Shown one piece after another: positions 8,586 through 15,283 of a DNA stretch of 64,000 nucleotides. How positions within the stretch are numbered: position 1 is the first letter of the stretch; the number at the start of each line of letters is the position of its first letter. Both the position numbers and the translations under genes were made by a program. The notes beneath the pieces were generated by a model. The model was not told the DNA's origin, did no database searches, and saw only the letters and a list, made by a program, of their open reading frames with translations. The stretch comes from 2-12-FULL-60-19 sp041483675 (GTDB lineage Bacteria > Desulfobacterota > Binatia > UBA9968), in NCBI GenBank assembly GCA_041483675.1, contig JBGPGE010000002.1, positions 1 to 64,000 of the forward strand, given 5' to 3'.

Positions 8586-8839
8586 ATTATTCCCAAGAAA
8601 GTGGGAATCCATTATCCTTCCGTCATTCCCACGCAAGTGGGAATCCAGATCTTTTTGAATTTCCTGGATTCCGGCTCGCCGCCCGCTGTCGCGGGCGTTG
8701 GCCGGAATGACGAAGAGAGGGGGCGTCATTCCCGTTCTCTCCCTTCCGTCATTCCCGCGGAAGCGGGAATCCAGGCCTTTCTCCCGCCCCTTCTGGATTC
8801 CGGCTCTCGCGTGCTCACGCCCGCTCGGCCGGAATGACG
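8586..8839. repeat. Two twin palindromic repeats and a half copy between permease and second adaptor
   Basis: Full twin units lie at 8621-8712 and 8747-8839, with a degraded half unit at 8586-8612 and an isolated CGTCATTCCC at 8724. Each full unit has a CGTCATTCC hairpin ending GGAATCCAG, a short spacer, then an inverted CTGGATTCCGG...CCGGAATGACG arm. The gap (8535-8883) holds no gene. Confidence 0.85.
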
Positions 8840-8883
8840 CGGAGGTTTTTTCAGCATCCTACTTGTAGGACGAGAGAACTCGG

Positions 8884-10143
8884 ATGAAACGCTATCCCTG
8901 GGCCGCCGTGTTGTTCGTCCTCGGAGCGGTCGCGATCGCCTATCTGCCGATCTCGCACGGTCCGGTTGCGGGCCGCACCCCCTTCGACAACACTCAGGGC
9001 AGGCGGCCCGGCGACGATCCTGCCGTGGCGGTGAAGCTCTCCGCTGCCGAGCAGGGCCCGATCTCCTACGTTCTCACCGCGCGCGGCCCGCTTCTCCCCG
9101 CGGCTGAGACCACCGTGGTTTCTCCCATGGCCGGGCGCGTCGAGTTGATCTCCGTCGCGGCCGGCGAGCGGGTGGCCGCCGGCCAGACGGTGGCCACGCT
9201 GGATCGGACCGGGCAGCGCCGCCGCGTGGCGGAGGACGAGGCCGCGGTCAGGGCCGCCGAAGCGGTCCTGCGGGAGCGAGAGGCCCGGTTTGCCGAGGCC
9301 GAAAAGCAGGTCGAGAACGTCCGCGCGTTCCGGCTGAAGGATTTTATCTCGGCGCGGGAGCTGGAGAGCGCCGAGACCAAGGCTCGCGCCACCGGGGCCG
9401 AGCGGGATCTCGCCCTGGCGCAGCTCGCTCAGAAGCAGGCGACGCTCGCCCAGTCGCGCTATCTCCTGAGTCTTGCCGTCGTTGTCGCGCCGTTCGACGG
9501 CGTGGTCGTCCGCCGCCTTGTCGAGCCCGGCGCCGTCGTCGCGCCCGCGACGCCGATCCTGACGCTCTATGGTAAGGGAAATCGAACCATGGCGTTGAAA
9601 ATCGCCGTGAGCATCCCGGAGCGCGACGCGAGCCTCGCGCGCGTGGGAATGGCCGCCACGCTCGACGGCATCGACGCCCTCCCCGGCCGCGCTTTCGACG
9701 GCAAGGTGGCGCGGCTCCATTCCTTCGACCGAGCTCAGGACAGGCCATTATCGCCGCCCGATAGCTCCGGTCGGGCGCTCGTGGCGGAAGTTCATGCAGC
9801 CGATCCTCAGCAGCTTCTCAAGCCCGGCATGCTCGCGCGGGTGTCATTGGTGCTGGGGGAACATCGAGAGGCCGTGTTGATTCCAAGCGAAGCGATTGTC
9901 GAAGAGGAAGAGGGAGAGCAGGCCCTTCGACTGCGCTCAGGACAGGAGAATAAATTTGTCTTTACCGTCGCGGACGGCAGGGCAAAAAAAATCGCCGTAA
10001 CGACGGGATGGTCGCAGAACGGCCTGACCGAAATCGTTAACGGCCTTGCGGCGGGGGAAAAGATTATCGTATCGGGTCAGCAGCGTCTCAGCCCGGAGAT
10101 GAGAGTCAGGGTCGTGGAAGAAAAAGTGAGGAGCGAGAAGTGA
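8884..10143 (+). CDS. Second RND/HlyD-type periplasmic adaptor with three repeat-derived insertions
   Basis: This 419-residue membrane fusion protein has an N-terminal anchor (KRYPWAAVLFVLGAVAIAYL), a lipoyl segment (VVSPMAGRVELISVAAGERV), a coiled-coil hairpin and a second lipoyl half (VVVAPFDGVVVRRLVEPG). It ends in barrel strands (GLAAGEKIIVSGQQRLSPEM). No permease follows, so it is either the fourth gene of the upstream operon or an orphan. Three in-frame copies of the CTTCGAC...CTCAGG repeat are translated as PFDNTQG, SFDRAQDRP and LRLRSGQ. They add loops at about residues 33-40, 280-287 and 347-354. These positions look like linkers rather than core strands, so the protein may still function. 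Confidence 0.87.
   Translation: MKRYPWAAVLFVLGAVAIAYLPISHGPVAGRTPFDNTQGRRPGDDPAVAVKLSAAEQGPISYVLTARGPLLPAAETTVVSPMAGRVELISVAAGERVAAGQTVATLDRTGQRRRVAEDEAAVRAAEAVLREREARFAEAEKQVENVRAFRLKDFISARELESAETKARATGAERDLALAQLAQKQATLAQSRYLLSLAVVVAPFDGVVVRRLVEPGAVVAPATPILTLYGKGNRTMALKIAVSIPERDASLARVGMAATLDGIDALPGRAFDGKVARLHSFDRAQDRPLSPPDSSGRALVAEVHAADPQQLLKPGMLARVSLVLGEHREAVLIPSEAIVEEEEGEQALRLRSGQENKFVFTVADGRAKKIAVTTGWSQNGLTEIVNGLAAGEKIIVSGQQRLSPEMRVRVVEEKVRSEK
8980..9003 (+). repeat. CTTCGAC...CTCAGGGCAGG repeat in coding sequence (copy 1)
   Basis: The copy CCTTCGACAACACTCAGGGC followed by AGG is translated in frame as PFDNTQGR near the adaptor N-terminus. Confidence 0.7.
9721..9744 (+). repeat. CTTCGAC...CTCAGGACAGG repeat in coding sequence (copy 2)
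   Basis: TCCTTCGACCGAGCTCAGGA followed by CAGG is translated in frame as SFDRAQDRP. The motif matches the dispersed repeat at 5180 and 59753. Confidence 0.75.
9923..9946 (+). repeat. CTTCGAC...CTCAGGACAGG repeat in coding sequence (copy 3)
   Basis: CCCTTCGACTGCGCTCAGGA followed by CAGG is translated in frame as LRLRSGQ, in a different reading frame of the repeat from copies 1 and 2. Confidence 0.75.
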
Positions 10144-10165
10144 GTGACGAGAGGTCCACCGTATC

Positions 10166-10281
10166 CGTCATTCCGGCCGAGCGGGCGTGAGCACGCGAGA
10201 GCCGGAATCCAGGAGGGGCGGGAGAAAGGCCTGGATTCCCGCTTTCGCGGGAATGACGGAAGGGAGCGCGGGAATGACGGA
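10166..10281. repeat. Twin palindromic repeat with an extra partial arm
   Basis: The full unit spans 10166-10258 (CGTCATTCCGG...GGAATCCAG, spacer, CTGGATTCCCG...GGGAATGACG). A second GGGAATGACGG follows. The unit fills the gap between the convergent adaptor and BamD-like genes; no terminator with a T tract was found there. Confidence 0.85.
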
Positions 10282-10354
10282 AGGAATCCGCATTCCCGTG
10301 CTCCGTTCGCCCTGAGACTTGTGAATGGTGAACGGAGGATTTTTCAGTGGCCTA

Positions 10355-12307
10355 CTACCACTTAAACGGATTCAAGATATTCCCGATCCTGCCGGCATCT
10401 TCCTTGAGCTGATCCAAGATGCCCTTTTCTTCCGGCTCCTCGCCGGCCTTGGCCGCGCTCTTCGTCTCGGTTCCCGGTTTTTCCTTTGGCGGCGGCGGTG
10501 GCCCTTTCACAACGGCTTGCGGCAGCGATTGAGCCTGCTCCGGCTGCGGGGGCGGCGCGGGCGCCGCGGCTTCGGCGCCGGGCGCGAGATCGGCCTCTTT
10601 GAGCGGCGCGGATTTTTCCTGCGGCTGAAACTCTTGCGCGCCGAGCAGCAGTCCCTTCTTCTCCGCGCCGAGCCTCGGCTCCAACTGGATCTGCGGCTCG
10701 GGCTTTGGCCGCGCCACCAGAGGAGGCGCGCCGGTCGGCGGCGGTTTCTGGGCGCGCATCGCGTCGATCTTCGAAGGATCGACCCCTCGCTGCTTCAGCG
10801 CCTCATCCAGCTTGGAGACAAATCCGCTGTCCGGCGCGGGCCCCGAGACGGGGCGCGCCCGTTCGGCAGCGCGCTCGGCGTCGGTCGTCTTGAGCGCCGG
10901 GGAGATTTCAGGTGGCGGCGGCAGGTCGGCGGTGCTCATCCCTTTTTTCCCCAGCGTGGCATCGACGCTCCCCAGGACCGCCTGAGCGTCCGGCGGCGGC
11001 GCCGCCGGCTCGGGGACCGCGGGCAGGTCGGTTTTCGGCGCGCTCGGCTTGGCCCCTTGGGCCGAGCCGCTGGCCTTCAAAGACTGATCGATGTCGCCGA
11101 CGATCCGAGGATCTCTCGCGGTCGTTGCGCCCGGCTTGGCCTCGGCTTTCGACGAGAACGGATTGATGCCTCTCCATAAGGAAGCGAAGAATCCCTCGGA
11201 CTTCGGGGGTTCGCTCTTCGCCGCGGCGGGCTCGGGTTTGGCCTCTTCCTTCTTGGCCTCGGCTTTCCCGGGCGGCGGAGGTGAAGACGAAAACGGATTC
11301 AACCGGCTGAGAAGGCTTCGCTGCGCGCCGGGATCTTCGTTGACGACTTCCGTTTTGGCGACGAGATTTAGATCTTTCGGCTTGCTCGCCTCGGCCGGGG
11401 CTTCGCCGCCCGCCTGAACGGGCGCGCCGGCGGGTAGGCCGGGCGCGGCCGGCAAGGGCCTGCGCTCGCGCTTGAGCAGCGCCGCCAGCGGGTCCTGTTT
11501 TTCCTTGGCGAGCTGGCTCAGTTGGGACTGCGCGGTCTTGGCCAGCGGGTGGCTCGGATAGTAATGGAGCAGCGCCTCGTAGGCCAGGCCGGCCTTGACG
11601 TTGTTTTTCTCCAGACGGTAGGCCTCGGCCAGTTGATAGAGCGCCTTGGGCGCGACCGAAGTCTCTTTGTACTTGCGTAGAATATCTTCGAGGCGGTCCT
11701 CCGCCGCGGGATATTTTTTCTCGCCGATGTAAAAGGAAGCGACGATGAATTCATGCTCGGCCAGGTATTCGAGGCATTTGGCGAGCTTCTCGCGGGCCTG
11801 GGGAGCGTAGGGGGATTTGGGAAAGTCCTTCGCGACTCTTTCAAAATAGGTCCTGGCAACCTCGGTCACCTTCTGATCCCGGTCGCTGCCGGTGTACTGG
11901 TCGAAGTGGGCCATGCCCGCCGTGTACATCGCGTAAGGGATATGCTCGCTGCTCACGTGCGCAGCCATAAATTCTTTCAGCGCCTCGATCGCTTCGGGAT
12001 ATTGCTCGTTCAAGTAGTACGTCTCGCCCAGCTTGAGCTCGGCCATGACGACTTCCGGGGCGAACGGATAGTCGGCCTTGACCCTTTGGAAGCGGTCGAT
12101 GGCGTTGACGTACTTTTTCCGCGCGAGGTAGTCCAGCCCTTCCTTATAGAGCATCTCGGCGTTGGCGTTGGGTGGCGGCTCGGAGGGGCCGAAGAAGGAG
12201 GGGAGCGAGAAAGAGGAGCAGCCGGAGACGAGCAGCAGGGCCAGCGAAGCGGCCCAGTTCCGCAAGAGCGCTCTCGCGGCGGTGTTACGGATGAGGCTGT
12301 TTTTCAT
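10355..12307 (-). CDS. BamD/YfiO-like TPR lipoprotein with a long Pro/Ala-rich C-terminal extension
   Basis: This 650-residue lipoprotein has a signal with lipobox LLLVSGC. A BamD-like TPR domain (about residues 45-290) follows, beginning with a YKEGLDYLARKKYVNAIDRF unit and including PEAIEALKEFMAAH and AEDRLEDILRKY helices. BamD proteins are usually about 240-270 residues and help insert outer-membrane proteins. Here more than 350 further residues are Pro/Ala/Lys/Glu-rich and low complexity, with short recurring FFASLWRGINPF and LNPFSSS motifs, and the protein ends ILNPFKW. The start at 12307 opens the signal peptide; the in-frame upstream part is not signal-like and overlaps a repeat. It may be BamD or a BamD paralogue spanning or binding cell wall; the tail role is unknown. 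Confidence 0.82.
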   Translation of the reverse strand: MKNSLIRNTAARALLRNWAASLALLLVSGCSSFSLPSFFGPSEPPPNANAEMLYKEGLDYLARKKYVNAIDRFQRVKADYPFAPEVVMAELKLGETYYLNEQYPEAIEALKEFMAAHVSSEHIPYAMYTAGMAHFDQYTGSDRDQKVTEVARTYFERVAKDFPKSPYAPQAREKLAKCLEYLAEHEFIVASFYIGEKKYPAAEDRLEDILRKYKETSVAPKALYQLAEAYRLEKNNVKAGLAYEALLHYYPSHPLAKTAQSQLSQLAKEKQDPLAALLKRERRPLPAAPGLPAGAPVQAGGEAPAEASKPKDLNLVAKTEVVNEDPGAQRSLLSRLNPFSSSPPPPGKAEAKKEEAKPEPAAAKSEPPKSEGFFASLWRGINPFSSKAEAKPGATTARDPRIVGDIDQSLKASGSAQGAKPSAPKTDLPAVPEPAAPPPDAQAVLGSVDATLGKKGMSTADLPPPPEISPALKTTDAERAAERARPVSGPAPDSGFVSKLDEALKQRGVDPSKIDAMRAQKPPPTGAPPLVARPKPEPQIQLEPRLGAEKKGLLLGAQEFQPQEKSAPLKEADLAPGAEAAAPAPPPQPEQAQSLPQAVVKGPPPPPKEKPGTETKSAAKAGEEPEEKGILDQLKEDAGRIGNILNPFKW

Positions 12308-12379
12308 GCTTGCCTTCTGCGCCAAATTCCCGGCGCAATCATATCGGGCAATCGGGGTCCGGTCAAGACGCGATTGGGA

Positions 12380-12444
12380 GGGCGACCAGCCGGTCGCCCC
12401 TACGCAGGACACGCACGATGCACGATGTAGGGGCGACCGGCCCC
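12380..12444. repeat. GGGCGACC...GGTCGCCC palindromic repeat pair
   Basis: GGGCGACC-AGCC-GGTCGCCC followed by CCTAC lies at 12380-12403, and a reverse-oriented GTAGGGGCGACCGGCCCC lies at 12427-12444. Together they form a larger inverted structure just upstream of the BamD-like gene and next to the stop of the following lipoprotein gene. Related palindromes occur at 19902-20002. Confidence 0.7.
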
Positions 12445-12459
12445 GGTGGGCCGTCGGTC

Positions 12460-12918
12460 TCACCGCCGCTCGATGACCCGGAACTGAACCTGCGTCTGGT
12501 TGGAGCGGAAGACAAACGGCCAGACGGGCGGGAAGATGACGTAGGCCGCGGTTTCGAGAGCCGAATAAACCGGGTCCCCCGGCGGCCCCTTGTCGTCGTG
12601 GATCGTGACGACGTACTCGCCCGGCGGCAGCTCCGGCACCCGGAACTGGAGAATTTTATCTTCGATCCAGACCAGATCTTCGCCGCGCACGTCCCGGCGC
12701 TCGGGCTGCTGCGCGCTCAGCTTGAGCTCGGGCCAATCCATCACGCGCCCGCCGATTTCCACCCTCGGCCAGCCGACGAGGTACTCTATAGAGAGGCTCA
12801 CCAGCGTTCCCGGCGCGCCCTCTGGCGGATCGATCCTGCCCACGCGCGGGGCGCATCCGGACATCGTTAAAGAAGAAATCAAAATGAAAAATGAAATGCT
12901 AATTAAAGGTGGCTTCAT
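12460..12918 (-). CDS. Small lipoprotein with an IPT/TIG-like domain
   Basis: This 152-residue predicted lipoprotein has signal MKPPLISISFFILISSLTMS and lipobox MSGC. The mature part has an immunoglobulin-like opening (RIDPPEGAPGTLVSLSIEYL, as in IPT/TIG domains) and later strands such as LPPGEYVVTIHDDKGP. The ATG at 12918 follows GGAAGG with a 6-base gap and is preferred over an in-frame TTG six bases upstream. It lies 152 bases upstream of the BamD-like gene on the same strand. The signal region is AT-rich and resembles the low-complexity AAAATGAAAAATG repeat of the region. No specific function is recognised. Confidence 0.75.
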   Translation of the reverse strand: MKPPLISISFFILISSLTMSGCAPRVGRIDPPEGAPGTLVSLSIEYLVGWPRVEIGGRVMDWPELKLSAQQPERRDVRGEDLVWIEDKILQFRVPELPPGEYVVTIHDDKGPPGDPVYSALETAAYVIFPPVWPFVFRSNQTQVQFRVIERR

Positions 12919-12947
12919 TTGCAACCTTCCGTTATCCCCGCCCCCTC

Positions 12948-13163
12948 CGTCATTCCCGCGAACGCGGGAATCCAGATCTTTTTAAATTTTCTGGATTCCG
13001 GCTCGCTGCCCGCTTTTGCGGGCGTTGGCCGGAATGACGAAGAGGGGACGCGTCATTCCCTTCCTCCCCTCCGTCATTCCCGCGAAAGCGGGAATCCAGA
13101 TCTTTTTGAACTTCCTGGATTCCGGCTCGCCGCCCGCTTTTGCGGGCGTTGGCCGGAATGACG
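12948..13163. repeat. Two tandem twin palindromic repeats (period about 122-124 bases)
   Basis: Units at 12948-13039 and 13072-13163 each have a 28-base CGTCATTCC...GGAATCCAG arm, a spacer of about 15 bases (ATCTTTTTAAATTTT or ATCTTTTTGAACTTC), and an inverted 49-base CTGGATTCCGG...CCGGAATGACG arm. A third unit starts at 13193, but its spacer is replaced by a GIY-YIG gene. Confidence 0.9.
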
Positions 13164-13192
13164 AAGAGGAGACGCGTCATTCCCGCCCCCTC

Positions 13193-13560
13193 CGTCATTC
13201 CCGCGAACGCGGGAATCCAGTCATTCATTCTCCCTCAAATAATCTCACCCCACAAATCCCGCCAGCCTGGATTTTTCTTCTCGATTATTTCCAGCTTCCA
13301 GGCTCGGTTCCATTTTTTCAACTGTTTTTCCCTTGTGATGGCCGACACCATGTCGTCGTATAGCTCGTAATAAACCAGCCGGTGAATCCCGTATTTCTTC
13401 GTGAAACCCTCGACCAGACCGTTTCTGTGTTCCCAGGCGCGCCTCTGCAGCTTGCTCGTCACCCCGATGTAAAGCGTGCCGTTTCGCTTGCTGGCTAGAA
13501 TATAAAGTGCCGGCTGTTTACGCATCGTATTGCTGGATTCCCGCTTTCGCGGGAATGACG
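13193..13560. mobile_element. Candidate element: GIY-YIG nuclease gene bounded by inverted palindromic repeats
   Basis: The left arm (13193-13220, CGTCATTCCCGCG...GGAATCCAG) and right arm (13533-13560, CTGGATTCCCGC...GGGAATGACG) are inverted copies of the dispersed repeat, with the CCAG side facing inward on both. The 312 bases between them hold only the nuclease gene. The element is the third unit of a tandem array and takes the place of the 15-base spacer in units 1 and 2. The arrangement resembles REP sequences flanking their RAYT transposase gene, but with a GIY-YIG enzyme. Mobility is inference. Confidence 0.6.
13235..13525 (-). CDS. Stand-alone GIY-YIG nuclease superfamily protein
   Basis: This 96-residue single-domain protein has the GIY-YIG core: Tyr8 in ALYIL, Tyr19 in TLYIGVT, Arg28/Arg29 in LQRRAWEH, Glu66 in TREKQLKKW. 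The domain cleaves DNA phosphodiester bonds in homing endonucleases, UvrC and SLX1; small stand-alone members (the COG2827 type) have no settled role. The start at 13525 gives the family-typical N-terminus. The longer frame upstream only translates the flanking palindromic repeat (SFPRKRESS). The gene ends 15 bases from the left repeat and starts 7 bases from the right one. No promoter is evident outside the repeat, so transcription may begin within or beyond it. Confidence 0.88.
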   Translation of the reverse strand: MRKQPALYILASKRNGTLYIGVTSKLQRRAWEHRNGLVEGFTKKYGIHRLVYYELYDDMVSAITREKQLKKWNRAWKLEIIEKKNPGWRDLWGEII

Positions 13561-13840
13561 GAAAACGGGTCGCTGGTTTTGTCCTGGCTCGAGCTTCCTC
13601 CCATGACTCAGGGCACCAGGTCGAACCACAATTTACATTTTGCATTTCTTCGGCGCCCCCACCTTACACCACCCCCGTTCCGCTCGCCAATGTCTTGGGG
13701 ATTTCGAGGGGGTCGTTTCTTCGATTTTTCACTTTTCACTTTTCATTTTCCATTTTGCATTAATCTTAGGAGGGCCGCCCCATACCCCCCCCTCCGGTCC
13801 CCCGGCCGACCCCCCCCTCTAAAAAAAATTCATTTTCCTC
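13561..13840. other. Gene-free stretch with low-complexity and C-rich tracts
   Basis: After the right-hand repeat comes sequence without a convincing gene. It includes TTTTCATTTTCCATTTTGCA low-complexity repeats (about 13724-13760) and then unusually C-rich runs (CCCATACCCCCCCCTCC and CCGACCCCCCCCTCT, 13780-13820) followed by eight A residues. The C runs would form G-runs on the minus strand. A promoter for the beta-helix gene begins immediately after. Confidence 0.6.
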
Positions 13841-13869
13841 TTGACAGGGGGTCGGAAATTAGGTTACAA
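13841..13869 (+). promoter_or_regulatory. Probable sigma-70-type promoter of the beta-helix protein gene
   Basis: A perfect TTGACA at 13841-13846 is separated by 17 bases from TTACAA at 13864-13869. It is about 100 bases upstream of the ATG at 13973, leaving a leader of roughly 95 bases that ends in a strong AAAGGAGG. Confidence 0.55.
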
Positions 13870-13972
13870 GGGGGTCGTTTTACACTCACGCCCGGGAAGC
13901 CCATTGTATGGGCCAGGCGGGGGTGCGATACGGCAATCGAAAGGCAACCAAAGGATAAAAGGAGGCGTTGTT

Positions 13973-15220
13973 ATGAAAATGTTTAATGGCTTACTCGCCG
14001 GATTGCTCAGCGCGATGGCTGGGCTGCTTTTATTGCCGGCCCTGAGCGAGGCGCACGGGACGCACGTGACGTGCAGCGCGATCAACACAATCTCCTCGAA
14101 ACTCGGGTCGACGCAGCCGGTTCACGCGTTCGGTATCTGTCGCGAGAACATAAGCATTTCCGATACGCGAATTAATATTACCCTGGAGGGCAACGGCTCC
14201 GGCGCGTGCGGCGATCCAAATAATACGCAGATCATGCCGGCGGTAGACAAGTTCGGTGTTGCCGATTTGAACAGTGCCCTCGTCGCCATCAGGGGCAGGA
14301 ATATCACGGTCGTGGGCTTTGACATCCACGGCGCCACCTTCGCCACCGGGGTTCAGGTGAGCAGGGGCGGCTCGGCCCTGATCGGGAGATCGACCAAGAA
14401 CGAGACCCTCAGCCCGTCGAGTTTTATCGAGCAACGAGGAAACTGCATCAGGGACAACAAGGTCGGGATCGCCGTGAGCGTGGCCAGTTCGGCCCGGATC
14501 ATCAACAACGAGATAAAGAACAACGGCACGGGAATCAGCGCCAGTGAAAACAGCTCGATCCTGGTCGGCTTTGCGAGCACCGGCGACTTGGACCCGACCG
14601 CCGTTCTACCCGAGCAGGCGGGGCCGGGGCTTGCGAGTCCGAACTGGATTCACGATAACGACGGGAACGCAGTCGCCGTGGACCGCTCTTCTTCGGCCCG
14701 TCTCAATGGAAACAAAATCGTCAACAATGTTGCAAAGAGAGACGGCGTCTCCGTCGCCTCGGGCGGAATGGCCGACGTCATTAACAATTTTTTTGATAAC
14801 AGCGGCGCTCCCACCTGCGCCGGCTGCGCCGCCGCGAACGGCAATAGCGATTCGATCGAGTTGTCGCAAAATGCCGTCGTGAACCTCGGCACCAGTTCGG
14901 TCGGCGGCTGTCCCACGCCCCCGCAGGGTGGGTTTCCGTTCAGCGCGACGAATACCGGCCCGCTGGGAAATGCCGTCACAGTGCTGGGCGGCACGGGCGT
15001 CTGCGGAAGTCTATCTAAACTGGCCAACCACGACAATAATGGCGCAGGCACAGGGCTTGGCATCCGTTGCTCCGGTACTGTGACTTCCGCGCAAATTGCC
15101 GGCGGCGGAGTTGTTTCCGGTAAGGCGTCGACAGACCACGCTGGTGCCAGCGGGGCCAACGTCGACCTCAACACTCATGGGACAAGTTACGACGCGAGCT
15201 GCCTCAACGGCACCAACTGA
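13973..15220 (+). CDS. Secreted right-handed beta-helix (PbH1 repeat) protein
   Basis: This 415-residue exported protein has signal peptide MKMFNGLLAGLLSAMAGLLL with a cleavage-like ALSEA before HG. The body repeats short parallel-beta coils with Asn ladders: NCIRDNKVGIAVSVASSARI, IINNEIKNNGTGISASENSS, WIHDNDGNAVAVDRSSSARL, KIVNNVAKRDGVSVASGG. These are typical of PbH1/NosD-like right-handed beta helices that bind or cleave polysaccharide. About ten Cys residues are present, suggesting disulphides. No catalytic motif is visible. The start follows AAAGGAGG, 8 bases upstream. The porin-like gene follows after 63 bases, probably in the same operon. Confidence 0.85.
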   Translation: MKMFNGLLAGLLSAMAGLLLLPALSEAHGTHVTCSAINTISSKLGSTQPVHAFGICRENISISDTRINITLEGNGSGACGDPNNTQIMPAVDKFGVADLNSALVAIRGRNITVVGFDIHGATFATGVQVSRGGSALIGRSTKNETLSPSSFIEQRGNCIRDNKVGIAVSVASSARIINNEIKNNGTGISASENSSILVGFASTGDLDPTAVLPEQAGPGLASPNWIHDNDGNAVAVDRSSSARLNGNKIVNNVAKRDGVSVASGGMADVINNFFDNSGAPTCAGCAAANGNSDSIELSQNAVVNLGTSSVGGCPTPPQGGFPFSATNTGPLGNAVTVLGGTGVCGSLSKLANHDNNGAGTGLGIRCSGTVTSAQIAGGGVVSGKASTDHAGASGANVDLNTHGTSYDASCLNGTN

Positions 15221-15283
15221 TAAAGAGGATGCGCAGCTAGCATAAAAGGCTTAACAGGATAACTGAAAGTACGGGAGGCGAAG

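Noticed and set aside
12948..13560. Regularly spaced repeats suggestive of a CRISPR array
   Set aside because: Period is about 122 bases, each unit is itself a palindromic pair, spacers are near-identical rather than unique, and no cas gene is present.
13300..13640. Longer start for the GIY-YIG protein (13645)
   Set aside because: The additional N-terminal residues only translate the flanking palindromic repeat and upstream sequence; the ATG at 13525 gives the family-typical start.
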